Assembly (NCBI RefSeq): GCF_029931775.1
Contig: NC_079328.1
Location: 12,204,501-12,268,500 of the forward strand
Origin: Euleptes europaea
Taxonomy: Eukaryota > Chordata > Lepidosauria > Squamata > Sphaerodactylidae
Length of the DNA stretch: 64,000 nucleotides
Direction of reading: 5' to 3'
Shown: in pieces, positions 30,576 to 40,559 of the stretch
Layout: the number at the start of each line of letters is the position of its first letter
How positions within the stretch are numbered: the stretch's first letter is position 1
Program-made: the position numbers and the translations under genes
The notes under the pieces: model-generated
Told to the model about the DNA's origin: nothing
Databases searched by the model: none
What the model saw: the letters and a program-made list of their open reading frames with translations, nothing else

Positions 30576-30630
30576 TCTTTGTCATGGTTTCTAGCCAAGG
30601 CCCTTAATTCTCACCCCTAACTGCAATTTA

Positions 30631-30840
30631 GAGGGTTGCCAGCCTCCAGGTACTAGCTGGAGATCTCCTGCTATTACAACTGATCTCCAGCCAATACAGA
30701 TCAGTTCACTTGGAGAAAATTGGGTTTGAACTCCACTCCACTGTGGAAGATGGCTGGGTAGCCTTGGAACAGTCACATACTCTCAGCCAACCCTACCTCA
30801 CAGGGTTGTGAGGATAGTGGGGGACGCTTTAAACCACCTG
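30631..30840. repeat. hAT (TAGGGTTGCC) fragment joined to a tRNA SINE fragment
   Basis: 30,631-30,722 (GAGGGTTGCCAGCCTCCAGG, ACAACTGATCTCCAGCC) is the inverted type of the hAT family, as at 54,168. From about 30,730 (CTCCACTGTGGAAGATGGCT then ACCTCACAGGGTTGTGAGG) it continues as the body of an AGTGGTTAGAG SINE. Confidence 0.6.
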
Positions 30841-30942
30841 GGTCTTCATTGGTCCGCATCCATCCCCTCCGGCTCCAGGTTTCCACTCTGCTTTTCTCAG
30901 TGTCTATATAAGGCCGAGAGTCTATATAAGTCTATATAAGTC

Positions 30943-31070
30943 TAAAGGGACTAGGCAGGTAGGTGATGTGAAAGACCCCTGCCTGAGACCCTGGAGAGCC
31001 GCTGAGTAGACAATACTGACTTCGATGGACCAAGGGTCTGATTCAGTATTAGGCAGCTTCATGTGTTCAA
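30943..31070 (+). repeat. Sauria-type SINE, 5' truncated
   Basis: Retains GGACTAGGCAGGTAGGTGAT, GAGACCCTGGAGAGCCGCTG, GGGTCTGATTCAGTATTAGG and the end TTCATGTGTTCAA. The tRNA head is absent and is replaced by a short TCTATATAAG tandem. Confidence 0.9.
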
Positions 31071-31470
31071 CGCTACCCCTGTCCCATTATGAAATTCTGT
31101 AAAGCACCACTGAGGGGTCATTTTGAACTGGGAGAGATGGTTCAATGTGCTCCCTCCAATTACTTCTTTTCTCTCAATCAGCCCCTCGTGAAGCGACTTT
31201 TCAAGCCAAAACAAGGGGCCATCCACTTTGTCTTTGGCAGCCTGGACCAGAGTCAAAAGCATTCCACAGACGTATTTCCTCATCACCGAAGCGCCCAACA
31301 TTTCTCTTAGCCCAAGTCTATGTTTTTGCCCAGATGCAGTTTCTCCCTTTCCCATCTCAAAAGCAGCCAATGTGATTTCAAAATCCCATTTCTATTAGTG
31401 TCTAGCTTTGTCTTTTAACACCCAAAATAGCCTGGGCTCAGAGTTCAGTAAGGAGCTGCTTCTCCCACAG
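31071..31470. other. Unassigned non-coding stretch
   Basis: Nothing recognised. Confidence 0.5.
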
Positions 31471-31740
31471 CTAGGGTTCCCAGGTGCCCGCTAATGGCGG
31501 GCAATCGCCTGCCAATTCCTGCTGCTGTCAGCCGACACTCAGCTGGTCGACGGGAGGAAGCAGGCTGGCAGAAAGGGGGGGAGCAATCCACCTCCCCGCA
31601 TGATGTTGTTCCTTCCTGCATTGACGCGGAAGTGGCGGCATTGCACTGGGGGGGACGGGACGCTCTATCACTCTCCCCAAAACTCTAGTTTTGGGGCACG
31701 TGCTAGAGCGTTCCCCCACCCCCATGTCTCCCCTGCGGGC
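31471..31740. mobile_element. hAT TAGGGTTGCC-family fragment with hairpin
   Basis: The start TAGGGTTCCCAGGTGCCCGC matches the 24,634 element in its first half. An internal fold-back at about 31,655-31,712 (CCCCAAAACTCTAGTTTTGG core) resembles the family's internal hairpins. No matching right end or 8-bp duplication was found. Confidence 0.55.
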
Positions 31741-32998
31741 CTACAGATCTGCAGAAGGCCTGCTTTGTCCAGAGGCCTGGACACAATTAAACTCTAACAA
31801 GACTCTTTGTAATAGTGAGACTCCTCTATAAACACTGAGAGAGCAAAATGAAAATGTGGTGCTTGCATTCAGGATACAAATCTATGTTGCAAGTTCAAAC
31901 ACCAGCTCAAGACCTTCACCACATGTTCCCAGGGTGGCGAGAGAAAACACAAAATCCAGTGCAATGCACTATCTTCCTTGGAAACCAAGATTTCAGAATG
32001 GGCCTTAGTGCACCCAATTCAGGACGCAGCTCAACATTGTACCTTCAAAACCACCCGTTTAGCTTTCACTCCCATTTTTAAGAGGGCCGGCAGACTACAA
32101 CACACACCATTCCCTTCAGCAGAGAGACCACGTGGAGACTTGGGGCATTTATCTTCTTAAAGCATAATTCCCAAATGGAAATCCAATATCCACTAGACTC
32201 CCCCACATGCTCCCATTTCACGGAAAGGGAGAGAACACGCCAAATACCCTGTAATGCAACACCCAAAACAAGACCTGTCAAAAGTTGTCCTTAACTAGTC
32301 TAGTGGGTTTATTTCCTTCCTAAGCACCTTTGACAGGCCGAAGGGGGCAAGTTGAAACTGGACGCATTTTTCAAAAAGACCAACGAGGACTGCCTCAAAA
32401 AAAATCCACAAAAGTTACTAACCAACCACCACCATTTTTACAAGTCGACTTGTCCGCGAGTATTCATGTCGGTGACCTCAAAGGATGAAAAGGAAAACAA
32501 ACACCCACTCTTGCAATTCACACAAAGCCTTGGGGGCCCGGAATCGGTTTTTGCCTGGCCAGTGGGCTACTGACCAGCTGGAAAGAGACATACATTTCAA
32601 CAGATTTTATATTTTTATCACGATCCCTCATTACACACACACACACAACTGCCACATCCTGCTTTTTGAATCCTAAGAAGGGTTACAGCACAAGACCAAA
32701 TTAAACGCAATGCAAATGCACAGTCGCTGCAGGAAACGGCACCTCGTCCAGGGTGGGGGTAGTGACTCGTGAGGCATCCCTTGCATTAGGAAATCACAGT
32801 GCTCTCCCAATCCCCTCCCCCACTCGACCCCAAGGGCTGCCACGGGCAAAGAACTGAGGAATGCTGTCGGGTCTGTGGCAGGAAGCTTCATCATAAGACT
32901 CCCTTTGAATGCCCTTAAGGGGGGGAGCTGTCGGCACCCCCCTCAAACATGTGCACTAGCACATCTGCCTATCGGAGCATCAGCACAATATTACAATC
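31741..32998. other. Unassigned non-coding stretch
   Basis: Only a short CA repeat near 32,633-32,647. No exon recognised. Confidence 0.5.
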
Positions 32999-33243
32999 TA
33001 GGGTTGCCAGGTCATCCCACGGGCCCCCAGTGAGGGTTGGGGGAGTATGGTTGCCAGATCTAGGTTTGGGGAGCTCCTGGAGATTTTGGGGTGGAGCCTG
33101 GGAAGGGACCTCAGTGGGGTACAATGCCCCGGAGCCCACCCTCCAAAGCAGACATTTTATCCAGAGGAACTGACCTCTGTAGTCTGGAGATGAGCTGTAG
33201 TTCCGGGGGATCCCCAGGTCCCACCTGGAGGTTGGCACCCTTA
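32999..33243 (+). mobile_element. Non-autonomous hAT, TAGGGTTGCC family, doubled 5' end
   Basis: Begins TAGGGTTGCCAGG, then a second terminus-like TATGGTTGCCAGATC about 50 bp on. It ends CACCTGGAGGTTGGCACCC. The flanking octamers ttacaatc and ctacaatc (7 of 8) mark the target duplication. Same doubled arrangement as at 60,538. Confidence 0.85.
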
Positions 33244-33251
33244 CTACAATC

Positions 33252-34080
33252 CTGTGATGGCGGCAACACCACTACTTCGGGATTGTGCTTTGCCCGGGCT
33301 TACATTCTGAAACAGCAGCTTTCCTTCGAGTCCTCAGAGAGAAGAGTTTCAGCCCAACAGAGGAAGACTTTTAGTTTCTGCCCATGTGAAGAAAGTCCGT
33401 ACTTCTCAGAAAAGAATCCGAAGGAAGATCTAAAGAGAAGACTGCCCGGCCATCAAATCCGCTTCTCAGAAGTTCAGGCGCCCAAAAAACACCTCTGAAG
33501 TTGGGCGGGGAGGAAAAACCCTTCAGCATTATATTCTAGCTGAGCAACGGAGCATGAGTAAGTAATGGAGGCTTTTCGTGGTCTGGTGAGTTTAAGCTAT
33601 GAGCTGAAAGTTTAACTGTTAATGCACTTAGGGTGCGCACAAACATACATCAAAAGAGCAGTCGGCAGCTTTTCTCTCCTCTCTCGCAGGGCAATTCTTG
33701 CTTCCTTCCCCTTCTGCTGTTTTGAAGATGGTCGTTCATATCAGCAATTCCAGCACTTTCTCATTCTCCCCCCCACATTTCAGGGGGACTCTCTTTTTCT
33801 ATTTTGAAGCACAGCCTGCCTGTTCCCATGGCTGTTTAGCACCTTTCTGAAAAGGAAAAGAAAGCCCAATCGATTGCATAAAGATTGCAGAGCCACTTGG
33901 GGGGTTTGGCTGGAAGGGGCTGAATTGGGTGGGACAGGACACTGGCCAGTCAGTGATGAGCACAGCCCAGCTTCTGCTGCAAACCGACAGAACCAGCCTG
34001 CCCAGAGCCAAGTCCTGGAGAGAAACTGGAACATCCATCCTGAAAATGGTGAGTGCGCTTCCAGGGAGCTGCTGTCAGAA
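33252..34080. other. Unassigned non-coding stretch
   Basis: Open frames up to 135 residues on the plus strand cross the hAT element and are not supported as exons. Confidence 0.45.
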
Positions 34081-34532
34081 AAAGAAGAAGAAGAGTTGGT
34101 TTTTATATGCCGACTTTCTCTACCACTTAAGGAAGAATCAAACCGGCTTACAATCACCTTCCCTTCCCCTCCCCACAACAGACACCCTGTGAGGTAGATG
34201 GGGCTGGGAGAGCGTGACTGGCCCAAGGTGACCCAGTTGGCTTCATATGTAGGAGTGGGGAAAGGTTCACCAGATTAGCATCCGCCACTCCTCCACATGA
34301 AGCCAGCTGGGTCACCTTGGGCTAGTCACACTCTCTCAGCCCCACCTGCCTCACAGGGTGTCTGCTGCGGGGAAGGGAAGGTGATTGTAAGCTGGTTGGA
34401 TTCTTCCTTAAGTGGGAGAGAAAGTCGGCATATAAAAACCAACTCCTCTTCTTCATGCGGAGGAGTGGGGAATCAAACCCGGTTCTCCAGATCAGAGTCC
34501 ACCGCTGTTAACCACTACACCACACTGGCTCT
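34081..34532 (-). repeat. tRNA SINE interrupted by an inverted SINE copy
   Basis: The minus-strand SINE runs from its tail at 34,081 (GAAGAAGAGTTGGTTTTTAT) to its head at 34,532 (AACCACTACACCACACTGG). At about 34,292-34,457 a plus-strand, 5'-truncated copy of the same family is inserted (CTCCACATGAAGCCAGCTGG to AACTCCTCTTCTTC), so the two tails can pair. Confidence 0.85.
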
Positions 34533-35690
34533 GCACCACACTGGATACCTGTGGGCCTCCCCGACCACCAGACGTCTCCTGCACCCCGGGTCTGTCAAAA
34601 ACTAGCTGTCCCTTAGCAAAGAACCGGAGAGGGAGCAGGCGGATAAAAGCCACCGGGTAACAAGGCCGGCCGGCTGACCGCACCACCCTGGCGAGGAGGT
34701 GGCTGGCGCAGCCCCTGGAGGAGGAGGAGGAGGAGGAGGAGGGGAGGGGGGGCTGGCTCCAGCTTCCTTGTCGTAAGCCCGGCTGTGGCGATTAAAGCAT
34801 GTGACGAAGTGGCAGCCAGACAAAGCGTGGAAACCTACTGCTGACAGGAAATTCAGATTCTTCCCGGCACAGAAGCCACTTGAATAGCAACGGCAGGAGA
34901 ATGCTGAAGGGAATCCGTGCTGGAGGCCAAAAAGGCAGAGCAGAAATGCGGCGCAATCCTTAAGTGCCAAGCACGGCTGAGGAGGAGAGCACGGGGCCTT
35001 CTAACAAAGCCATTTTAAGATGGAAACGGGATTTGCCGTTTCAAATGCCAGAGACCTAAGCTGGCGGCACACAGAGCTTGCACGGCAGGCGGGTTCTACC
35101 CCAGGACCGTTTATTCTCTCTGCAAAGGGTGGGGGGGCCTTCCCCCAGAAAAGTTGAATGTTGTGCTCCAAAGTTATGCAAATGGGCTATTTTTGCTGGA
35201 GCTTTCTTTATGGGCATGCCGAGTAGCAGAAGGGCAAGAAGAATGAATAAAAGGAGACATATAACAGCCAAGATCCAGTAAAATCAACAGCATAGGAGCA
35301 AGGGAGAAAGAAAGGATATGCTCTCTGGGTCTTCTTAGCATTCTCACTGCAGCAGCTCTTGCCAATGAAACATCAGACTCTTAAAAAAAAAACAATTCTC
35401 CTATATATAAAAAGTAGTATTTCCAAATTTAGACTTGCTTAGCAGCAACTACATTGCACCGTGACGTGCTTTCAGACCTTGCTCCTAGGACTTGACCCTG
35501 TTTTTGTCTGCTCCATACAAAGTGAGGTGACATTTGCAGAGGAGATGCCGTAGGGAGGAAGGGGTGCTTAAACCTCTCCCTCACTGCCACGTCTCTTCTG
35601 CAAAACCCCGCCCCCCATCTTTTTTTGAGAGCAGGAAGCTTGGTCTTGGAATGAAACTTGAGGTAAAGCAGGCAAAAGAGGAGAAAAGCA
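34533..35690. other. Unassigned, with (GGA)n at 34.71-34.75 kb
   Basis: A GGAGGAGGAGG tract about 40 bp long. An ATGCAAAT octamer occurs at about 35,175, but one octamer is not evidence of a promoter. No exon recognised. Confidence 0.45.
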
Positions 35691-35850
35691 CACCCTTATT
35701 TATTTATTTATTTATTTATCTATTTATATTGTTCATTTATGTTATCGATTTTATTTATAGTATCTATACTCCACCTTTCTCATTTGGACTCCAGGAGGAT
35801 TACACAGAGTGGGTCAATCCGTTCGACAGGATGGGACATTCAATAAACAA
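35691..35850 (-). repeat. Degraded SINE/LINE 3' end with (TTTA)n
   Basis: A TTTA-rich stretch then ACTCCACCTTTCTCATTTGG and ACTCCAGGAGGATTACACAG is the inverted 3' part of an interspersed repeat. Its family is not clear. Confidence 0.55.
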
Positions 35851-36206
35851 ATGCAATAACATTAGGCTTGTAGAACCACTCAGAAGAACTGAAGCGAAGC
35901 ATAAGTATTAACATGACGCATTACATGATGCAAAATTACATAGTAGGAGCCTCCTTACATCAACAATACACAATAATATAGGCCACAGTCTCTAATAATT
36001 TATCCAAGTAAGTTTGTGAATCATTTAGTTCAGCGCAACTCTATTGCCTGCATACAAAAACCCTCTTGATTAATTCAATTTTGCATAGTTTGAGGAAAGC
36101 CAGGAGACTGGGAGCCTTCCTGACCTCCTCGGGGAGGTGATTCTATAAGGTGGGGGTTACAACTGAGAAGGCATGTATACGGGCAATTGTTGGTTTTGCC
36201 CATTGA
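35851..36206. other. Unassigned non-coding stretch
   Basis: Nothing recognised. Confidence 0.45.
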
Positions 36207-36432
36207 ACACGTGAACACACGAACACATGAAGTTGCCTTATACTGAATCAGACCCATGGTCCATCAAAGTCAGTATTGTCTACTCAGACCGGCAGCGGCT
36301 CTCTAGGGCCTCAGGAAGAGGTCTTTCACCTCACCTACTTATCTAGTCCCTTTAACTGGAGAAGCTGGGGATTGAACCTGGGACCTTCTGCATGCCAAGC
36401 AGAGGCTCTACCACTGAGCCACAGCCCCTCCC
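36207..36432 (-). repeat. Sauria-type SINE with octamer tail
   Basis: On the minus strand it begins with the head GGGGCTGTGGCTCAGTGGTA and ends GGCAACTTCATGTGTTCGTG, then two more copies of the octamer-like TGTTCACG. The tail repeats mark the retroposition end. Confidence 0.93.
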
Positions 36433-36638
36433 ATTTTGCCTAGATTGATTAGAAACGCTCCAGTTTCAGTAAAGAGAAGGAAAAGTCCACACAGCCTACA
36501 AAGAGGAATCTAGAAGGCAGAAAATTAAGCTTGGAATTATCTTCCAAGACACTTGGAACTTATTTTTAATAACTTACATTCTGCCTCGTAGAGAATTTGA
36601 ATGTGACGCTCAAGGAGTGCGATACTGCAATATTGTGA
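36433..36638 (-). repeat. Duplicated SINE 5' flank, copy 2
   Basis: Partner of 23,229-23,420. It carries about 14 extra bases and one differing internal patch. Confidence 0.9.
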
Positions 36639-37525
36639 GATGCTTGCATTTTATGTCAGCAAAGAGGAAATGAGCACGGAGTTCCTGTATTTTTCAAGAC
36701 CCACCAGCAAAGCAAGCCCAGTCTCAGAAAGTTTGAGAATGGCAAACTTAAACGTATCTCAGAGTTTTAATAACCCTTTTGGAGTGTCAACCTTTGCACA
36801 TGAATGCTTCAGATTTCAGACATCCACTCCAACATGCATAAGGAGTTCTGCAGCACTACACTGCTTTTTGCACAAGCCTTACCTCAAAACTTAGTAATCA
36901 CTGAAAATCATGTGAGTAAAGTTTCCACCTGTGCTGTTTCAACAGCAGCACCTACCAGCACCATACAGTGTCTTCATCTACCACGATAAACAGAAGTGAA
37001 GTGAGAGGAACAGGCCGAGCTGCCATTCCACCACTCCCGAATATAAGAATATCCTGTTGTCCAGGAAACAGTATGGTGAGGTTCCTTTGACAATCAGCAC
37101 ACAAAAGGTTGTACCATATTTTCTGGCACCTTCAACCATGAAAATATTTTTTTTTACACAATCGCTCCAACATGGTAGATTTGGGGACAGTTGGTTGTTA
37201 CTGCCTTAGAAAAAAGCACATGAGCTGGCACAGACTCTTGGACTGCCCCATCTACCCTTGATGTTATAACTGGAATCCCCCCCAGGTAAGAAGGGAGTAG
37301 ACTAGGTGGTCCTCAGGATCACGGTCCAGCTCTCTGCTTATCTTGCTTCTGCCATCCACTTTTCAACTTCTCACCCCCACCAAACTCTGCACCAACATTT
37401 TATTGAGCTTCAAACTGTCTGTCCCATATGAACTAGAGGTCCCAGATGTGCCCCTCGCAAACCTTCCAGACGCAATTGTTCTTTTCTCCCACTCAATCAC
37501 CACACCCCACAACAGTTACTAAGGG
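36639..37525. other. Unassigned non-coding stretch
   Basis: Nothing recognised. Confidence 0.5.
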
Positions 37526-37529
37526 GGCT

Positions 37530-37812
37530 CTCATTCCTTTAAGAGGCTTTAAGAGGGGAGTGGACGTGTTCATGGAGGAGAGGGCTAGTCATGGCTACTA
37601 GTAAAAATGGATACTAGCCATGATGCATACCTATTCTCTCCAGGGCCAGAGGAGCATGCCTATTAGGTGCTTTGGAACACAGGCAGGATCATGCTGCTGC
37701 AGTTGTCTTGTTTGTGGGCTTCCTAGAGGCACCTAGTTGGCCATTGTGTGAACAGACTGCTGGACTTGATGGACCTTGGTCTGATCCAGCATGGCCTTTC
37801 TTATGTTCCTTC
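37530..37812 (+). mobile_element. CR1-like LINE 3' end (TTCTTATG-tail subfamily)
   Basis: CTTTAAGAGGGGAGTGGACG marks the ORF2 end, TTGGCCATTGTGTGAACAGA and TGGTCTGATCCAGCATGG the 3' UTR, and TTTCTTATGTTC the tail. Confidence 0.87.
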
Positions 37813-38064
37813 CCACACTCCCTGTCAAGACAAAGTTCCAACCATTTCTACATGCACACATATTCCTGCAATCCTCCTCAGCACATCATATCTCTGTCAC
37901 TGCAACAGCCACAGGACTGGAACCACACACAGCTTCTTGCCTTTCCACCCAAGCCAAACATGAAAAATATTAACTTAAAATCATGCACTAATTACAAAGT
38001 GACAAGTCACTTCCGGCTCTTCTGAGCTCTGTTCCCCAACATGGCACCTGCCCCAAGTTTCAGG

Positions 38065-39277
38065 AAAGCAGGCAAGGCATAGTTAAATTGTGGAACTCCC
38101 TGCCCCAGGATGGGGTGATGGCTGACAACTTGGAAGGCTTTAAGAGTGGACATGTTCATGGAGGAGAGGGCTATTCATGGCTACTTGTAAAAATGGATAC
38201 CATTCATGATGCATAACTATTATCTCCAGGATCAGATGAGCAATGTTTATTACATTAGGTACTTTGGAACACAGGCAGGACAATGCTCCTGCAGTTGTCT
38301 TGCTTGTGGGCTTCCTAGAACAGGGGTGGGGAACCTTTTTCCTGCCAAGGGCCATTTGCACATTTATAACATCATTCGGGGGCCATACCAGATGTAGATC
38401 TCCTGGGGGGGGGAGAGGCTAGGGTTGCCAGGTCTCCGGCCACCACCTGGAGGTTGGCAACCCCAGGGGAGGCCACGCAGAGAAGGCCTGGAGGGCGCCC
38501 CCACTCCCCCCCAGGCGGGAGGGCAGCCAGCGGGAAGCCCGAGCAAACTAGGCGCCAGGGGGGTGCAGCCCGCAGTCGATCAGCAAGGGAGGAAGGAAGG
38601 AAAACAGAGAAAGAGGAAAAGGGAGAGAGGGAGAAAGAAATGGAAAGAGGGGGAGAAAGAAAAGGACGGAGGGAGACAGACAAAGAAAGAGACAGAAAGA
38701 GAGGGAGAGAGAAAAGCCTTCCCCCACACACACACACCTGCTGGCCCCACGCAACCTGGCCCCAGGCTCCATGCCTTCCCACCCCCAGAGTCCACAAAAG
38801 GCCCCCCGAAGCCCGATCGGCTCCTGCGCACATGCTCTGCCGCCAGGAGCCATGGGCCTCTTTTCCCCCCCTCCCTCTTGCTGCTCAACAGCCGACAGGC
38901 AGCAAGAGGGGCTTACAGTGTGCCCCGGCATTCCTGCAAGCTGCGGTGATAGGGGGCAGCCTTGGGGAAAGCGTCCCTCCCCCTCTTCCTGCCGACCAAC
39001 AGCCTTCAGTCGGCGAGGAGGTCCAAAGGGCGCCGCAGCGCCTCTGCAAGCCGTGGCCCCAGGAACACCCTCAGGGAGGGCCACCCTGTGCTGCGCCTCT
39101 ACGGCGGGGCCCCGGAGCTCCCAAGGGCCACAAAAATGTCCTCGGGGCCGCATACAGCCCCCAGGCCTGAGGTTCCCCATCCCTGTCCTAGAGGCACCTG
39201 GTTGGCCACTGTGTGAACAGGCTGCTAGACTTGATGGACCTTGGTCTGATCCAGCATAGCCTTTCCTCTGTTCTTAA
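38065..39277 (+). mobile_element. CR1-like LINE 3' end split by a hAT element
   Basis: The left part (38,065-38,312) has AGTTAAATTGTGGAACTCCC and TTTAAGAGTGGACATGTTCA. The right part (39,194-39,277) resumes with GCACCTGGTTGGCCACTGTG and TGGTCTGATCCAGCATAGCC. The hAT element at 38,321-39,185 separates them exactly at a TCCTAGA site. Confidence 0.88.
38321..39185. mobile_element. Non-autonomous hAT (CAGGGGTGGGGAACC family), 865 bp
   Basis: The ends CAGGGGTGGGGAACCT and AGGTTCCCCATCCCTG are inverted. The flanking octamers are tcctagaa (38,313-38,320) and tcctagag (39,186-39,193). Inside are a 45-bp TAGGGTTGCCAGG...GGTTGGCAACCCC pair (38,421-38,465), a purine-rich tract at 38,580-38,715 and a GC-rich stretch to 39,160. 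No transposase frame is recognisable; the long open frames are compositional. Confidence 0.88.
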
Positions 39278-39602
39278 GGCTGTTAACCAGTAGGGCTTGT
39301 GGTTGGTCATTGATTCTCACCTTGAAACAGTCACCACCAGAGGAACAGGTAAGCTGTGAGCCACTCTTGAGGTACAAGCCTCATGCTGGGGATGGAAGTA
39401 AACATGGCTCACTTGGCTGATGGTAACTGCGAATGTGGCTCTCTGATCCGTGGAGTGAGTACCCCTGCTCTGGGGCATATATATTCCTGCCTATATGTAG
39501 GCTCCTGCTGGATTAGAGGCTGATCTCTCTTTTTAAAAAATGTATTATAGTAGGATGCACACCCAGACAGCTGCACACACAAACATACGCAAAATGAACA
39601 CA
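39278..39602. other. Unassigned non-coding stretch
   Basis: Nothing recognised. Confidence 0.45.
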
Positions 39603-39805
39603 TAGGCTTGCCAGCTCTGGGTTGGGAAATACCTGGAGATTTCAGGGGTGGAGCCTGGGGAGGGGAGGGACCTCAGCAGGGTATAATGTCTCAGAGTCCA
39701 CCTTCCAAAGCAGCCCTTTTCTTCAGGGGAACTAATCTTGATCATCTGGCGGATAACTGTAATATTGGGAGATCGCCAGGTGCCACCTGGAAGTTGGCAA
39801 CCCTA
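39603..39805 (+). mobile_element. Non-autonomous hAT, TAGGGTTGCC family
   Basis: The ends TAGGCTTGCCA and TGGCAACCCTA are flanked by a perfect duplication tgaacaca (39,595-39,602 and 39,806-39,813). The body has TACCTGGAGATTTC and GGGACCTCAGC. Confidence 0.95.
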
Positions 39806-39813
39806 TGAACACA

Positions 39814-40348
39814 CCATGCGCGCACACATACCAATAATGGCAGGAGAATGAAAAAAGTGTGGAGAGGGGAAACAGCTAGGGATGCGCAAGGTCACAGACA
39901 CAGCTATCAAAGGGGAGGGGCTGAGGAACAAAGAATTACATTTTAGATGTTAGAGAACACTGTATAATTGGATTCATTTTTTTTAAGTTGTCAAGGTGTG
40001 GGGTATTTGGCAACATTGTCAAAGTGCAGGAGATGCCACAAATCTGTCGGCAGGAGGAGAGACATTTCACAACGTTTGTCCAAGCACGGTGGTAAGAGAT
40101 CCCAGTACCAGTATCTGGTTACTAAAGTTCTCAAGAAACTCAGAAGTGAACTAGTAATCAAAGGCAGGACTCCGAATGAAATATGGGCTGCCCTCTGGTG
40201 TATCTGGGTGCAGCGCGGGGATGACAGCCCATTGGTAGATGTGCGTGATGCAAGCCAAAAGGCCCAAGTTCACCCCCCAACATCTCTTTCTGCCAGAAAC
40301 CCCAGAGAGCTGTTGCCAGCAGACAGAGAAGACAACAGTGGAATTGAT
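39814..40348. other. Unassigned; one 147-codon frame without known domain
   Basis: A plus-strand frame (39,968-40,411) has a Cys-x-x-Cys (KCRRCHK) and basic residues but runs into the neighbouring SINE. No family recognised, so it is not called as a gene. Confidence 0.4.
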
Positions 40349-40559
40349 GGGCTGTGGCTCAGTGGCAGAGCCTCTGCTTGGCATGCAGAAGGTCCCAGGT
40401 TCAATCCCTGACATCTCCAGTTGAAAGGAGCAGGCAGTAGGTGATGTGCAGTAGACCCCTGCCTGAGCCCCTGGAGAGCTGCTGCCTGTCTGAGTAAACA
40501 ATACTGACTTTGATGGACCAAGGGTCTGATTCAGTATAAGGCAGCTTCATGTGTTCATG
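40349..40559 (+). repeat. Sauria-type SINE, full length
   Basis: Head GGGCTGTGGCTCAGTGGCAG, B box CAGGTTCAATCCC, body GGCAGTAGGTGATGTG, end CAGCTTCATGTGTTCATG. Confidence 0.94.

Noticed and set aside
33091-33498. A 135-codon plus-strand frame
   Set aside because: It begins inside a hAT element and has no recognisable protein family.
38425-39259. Frames of 100-238 codons inside the 865-bp hAT element
   Set aside because: They read the purine tract and GC-rich filler in several phases. No transposase motif is present.
39968-40411. A 147-codon plus-strand frame with a Cys-x-x-Cys
   Set aside because: It ends inside a Sauria SINE, and no family or splice context supports it.
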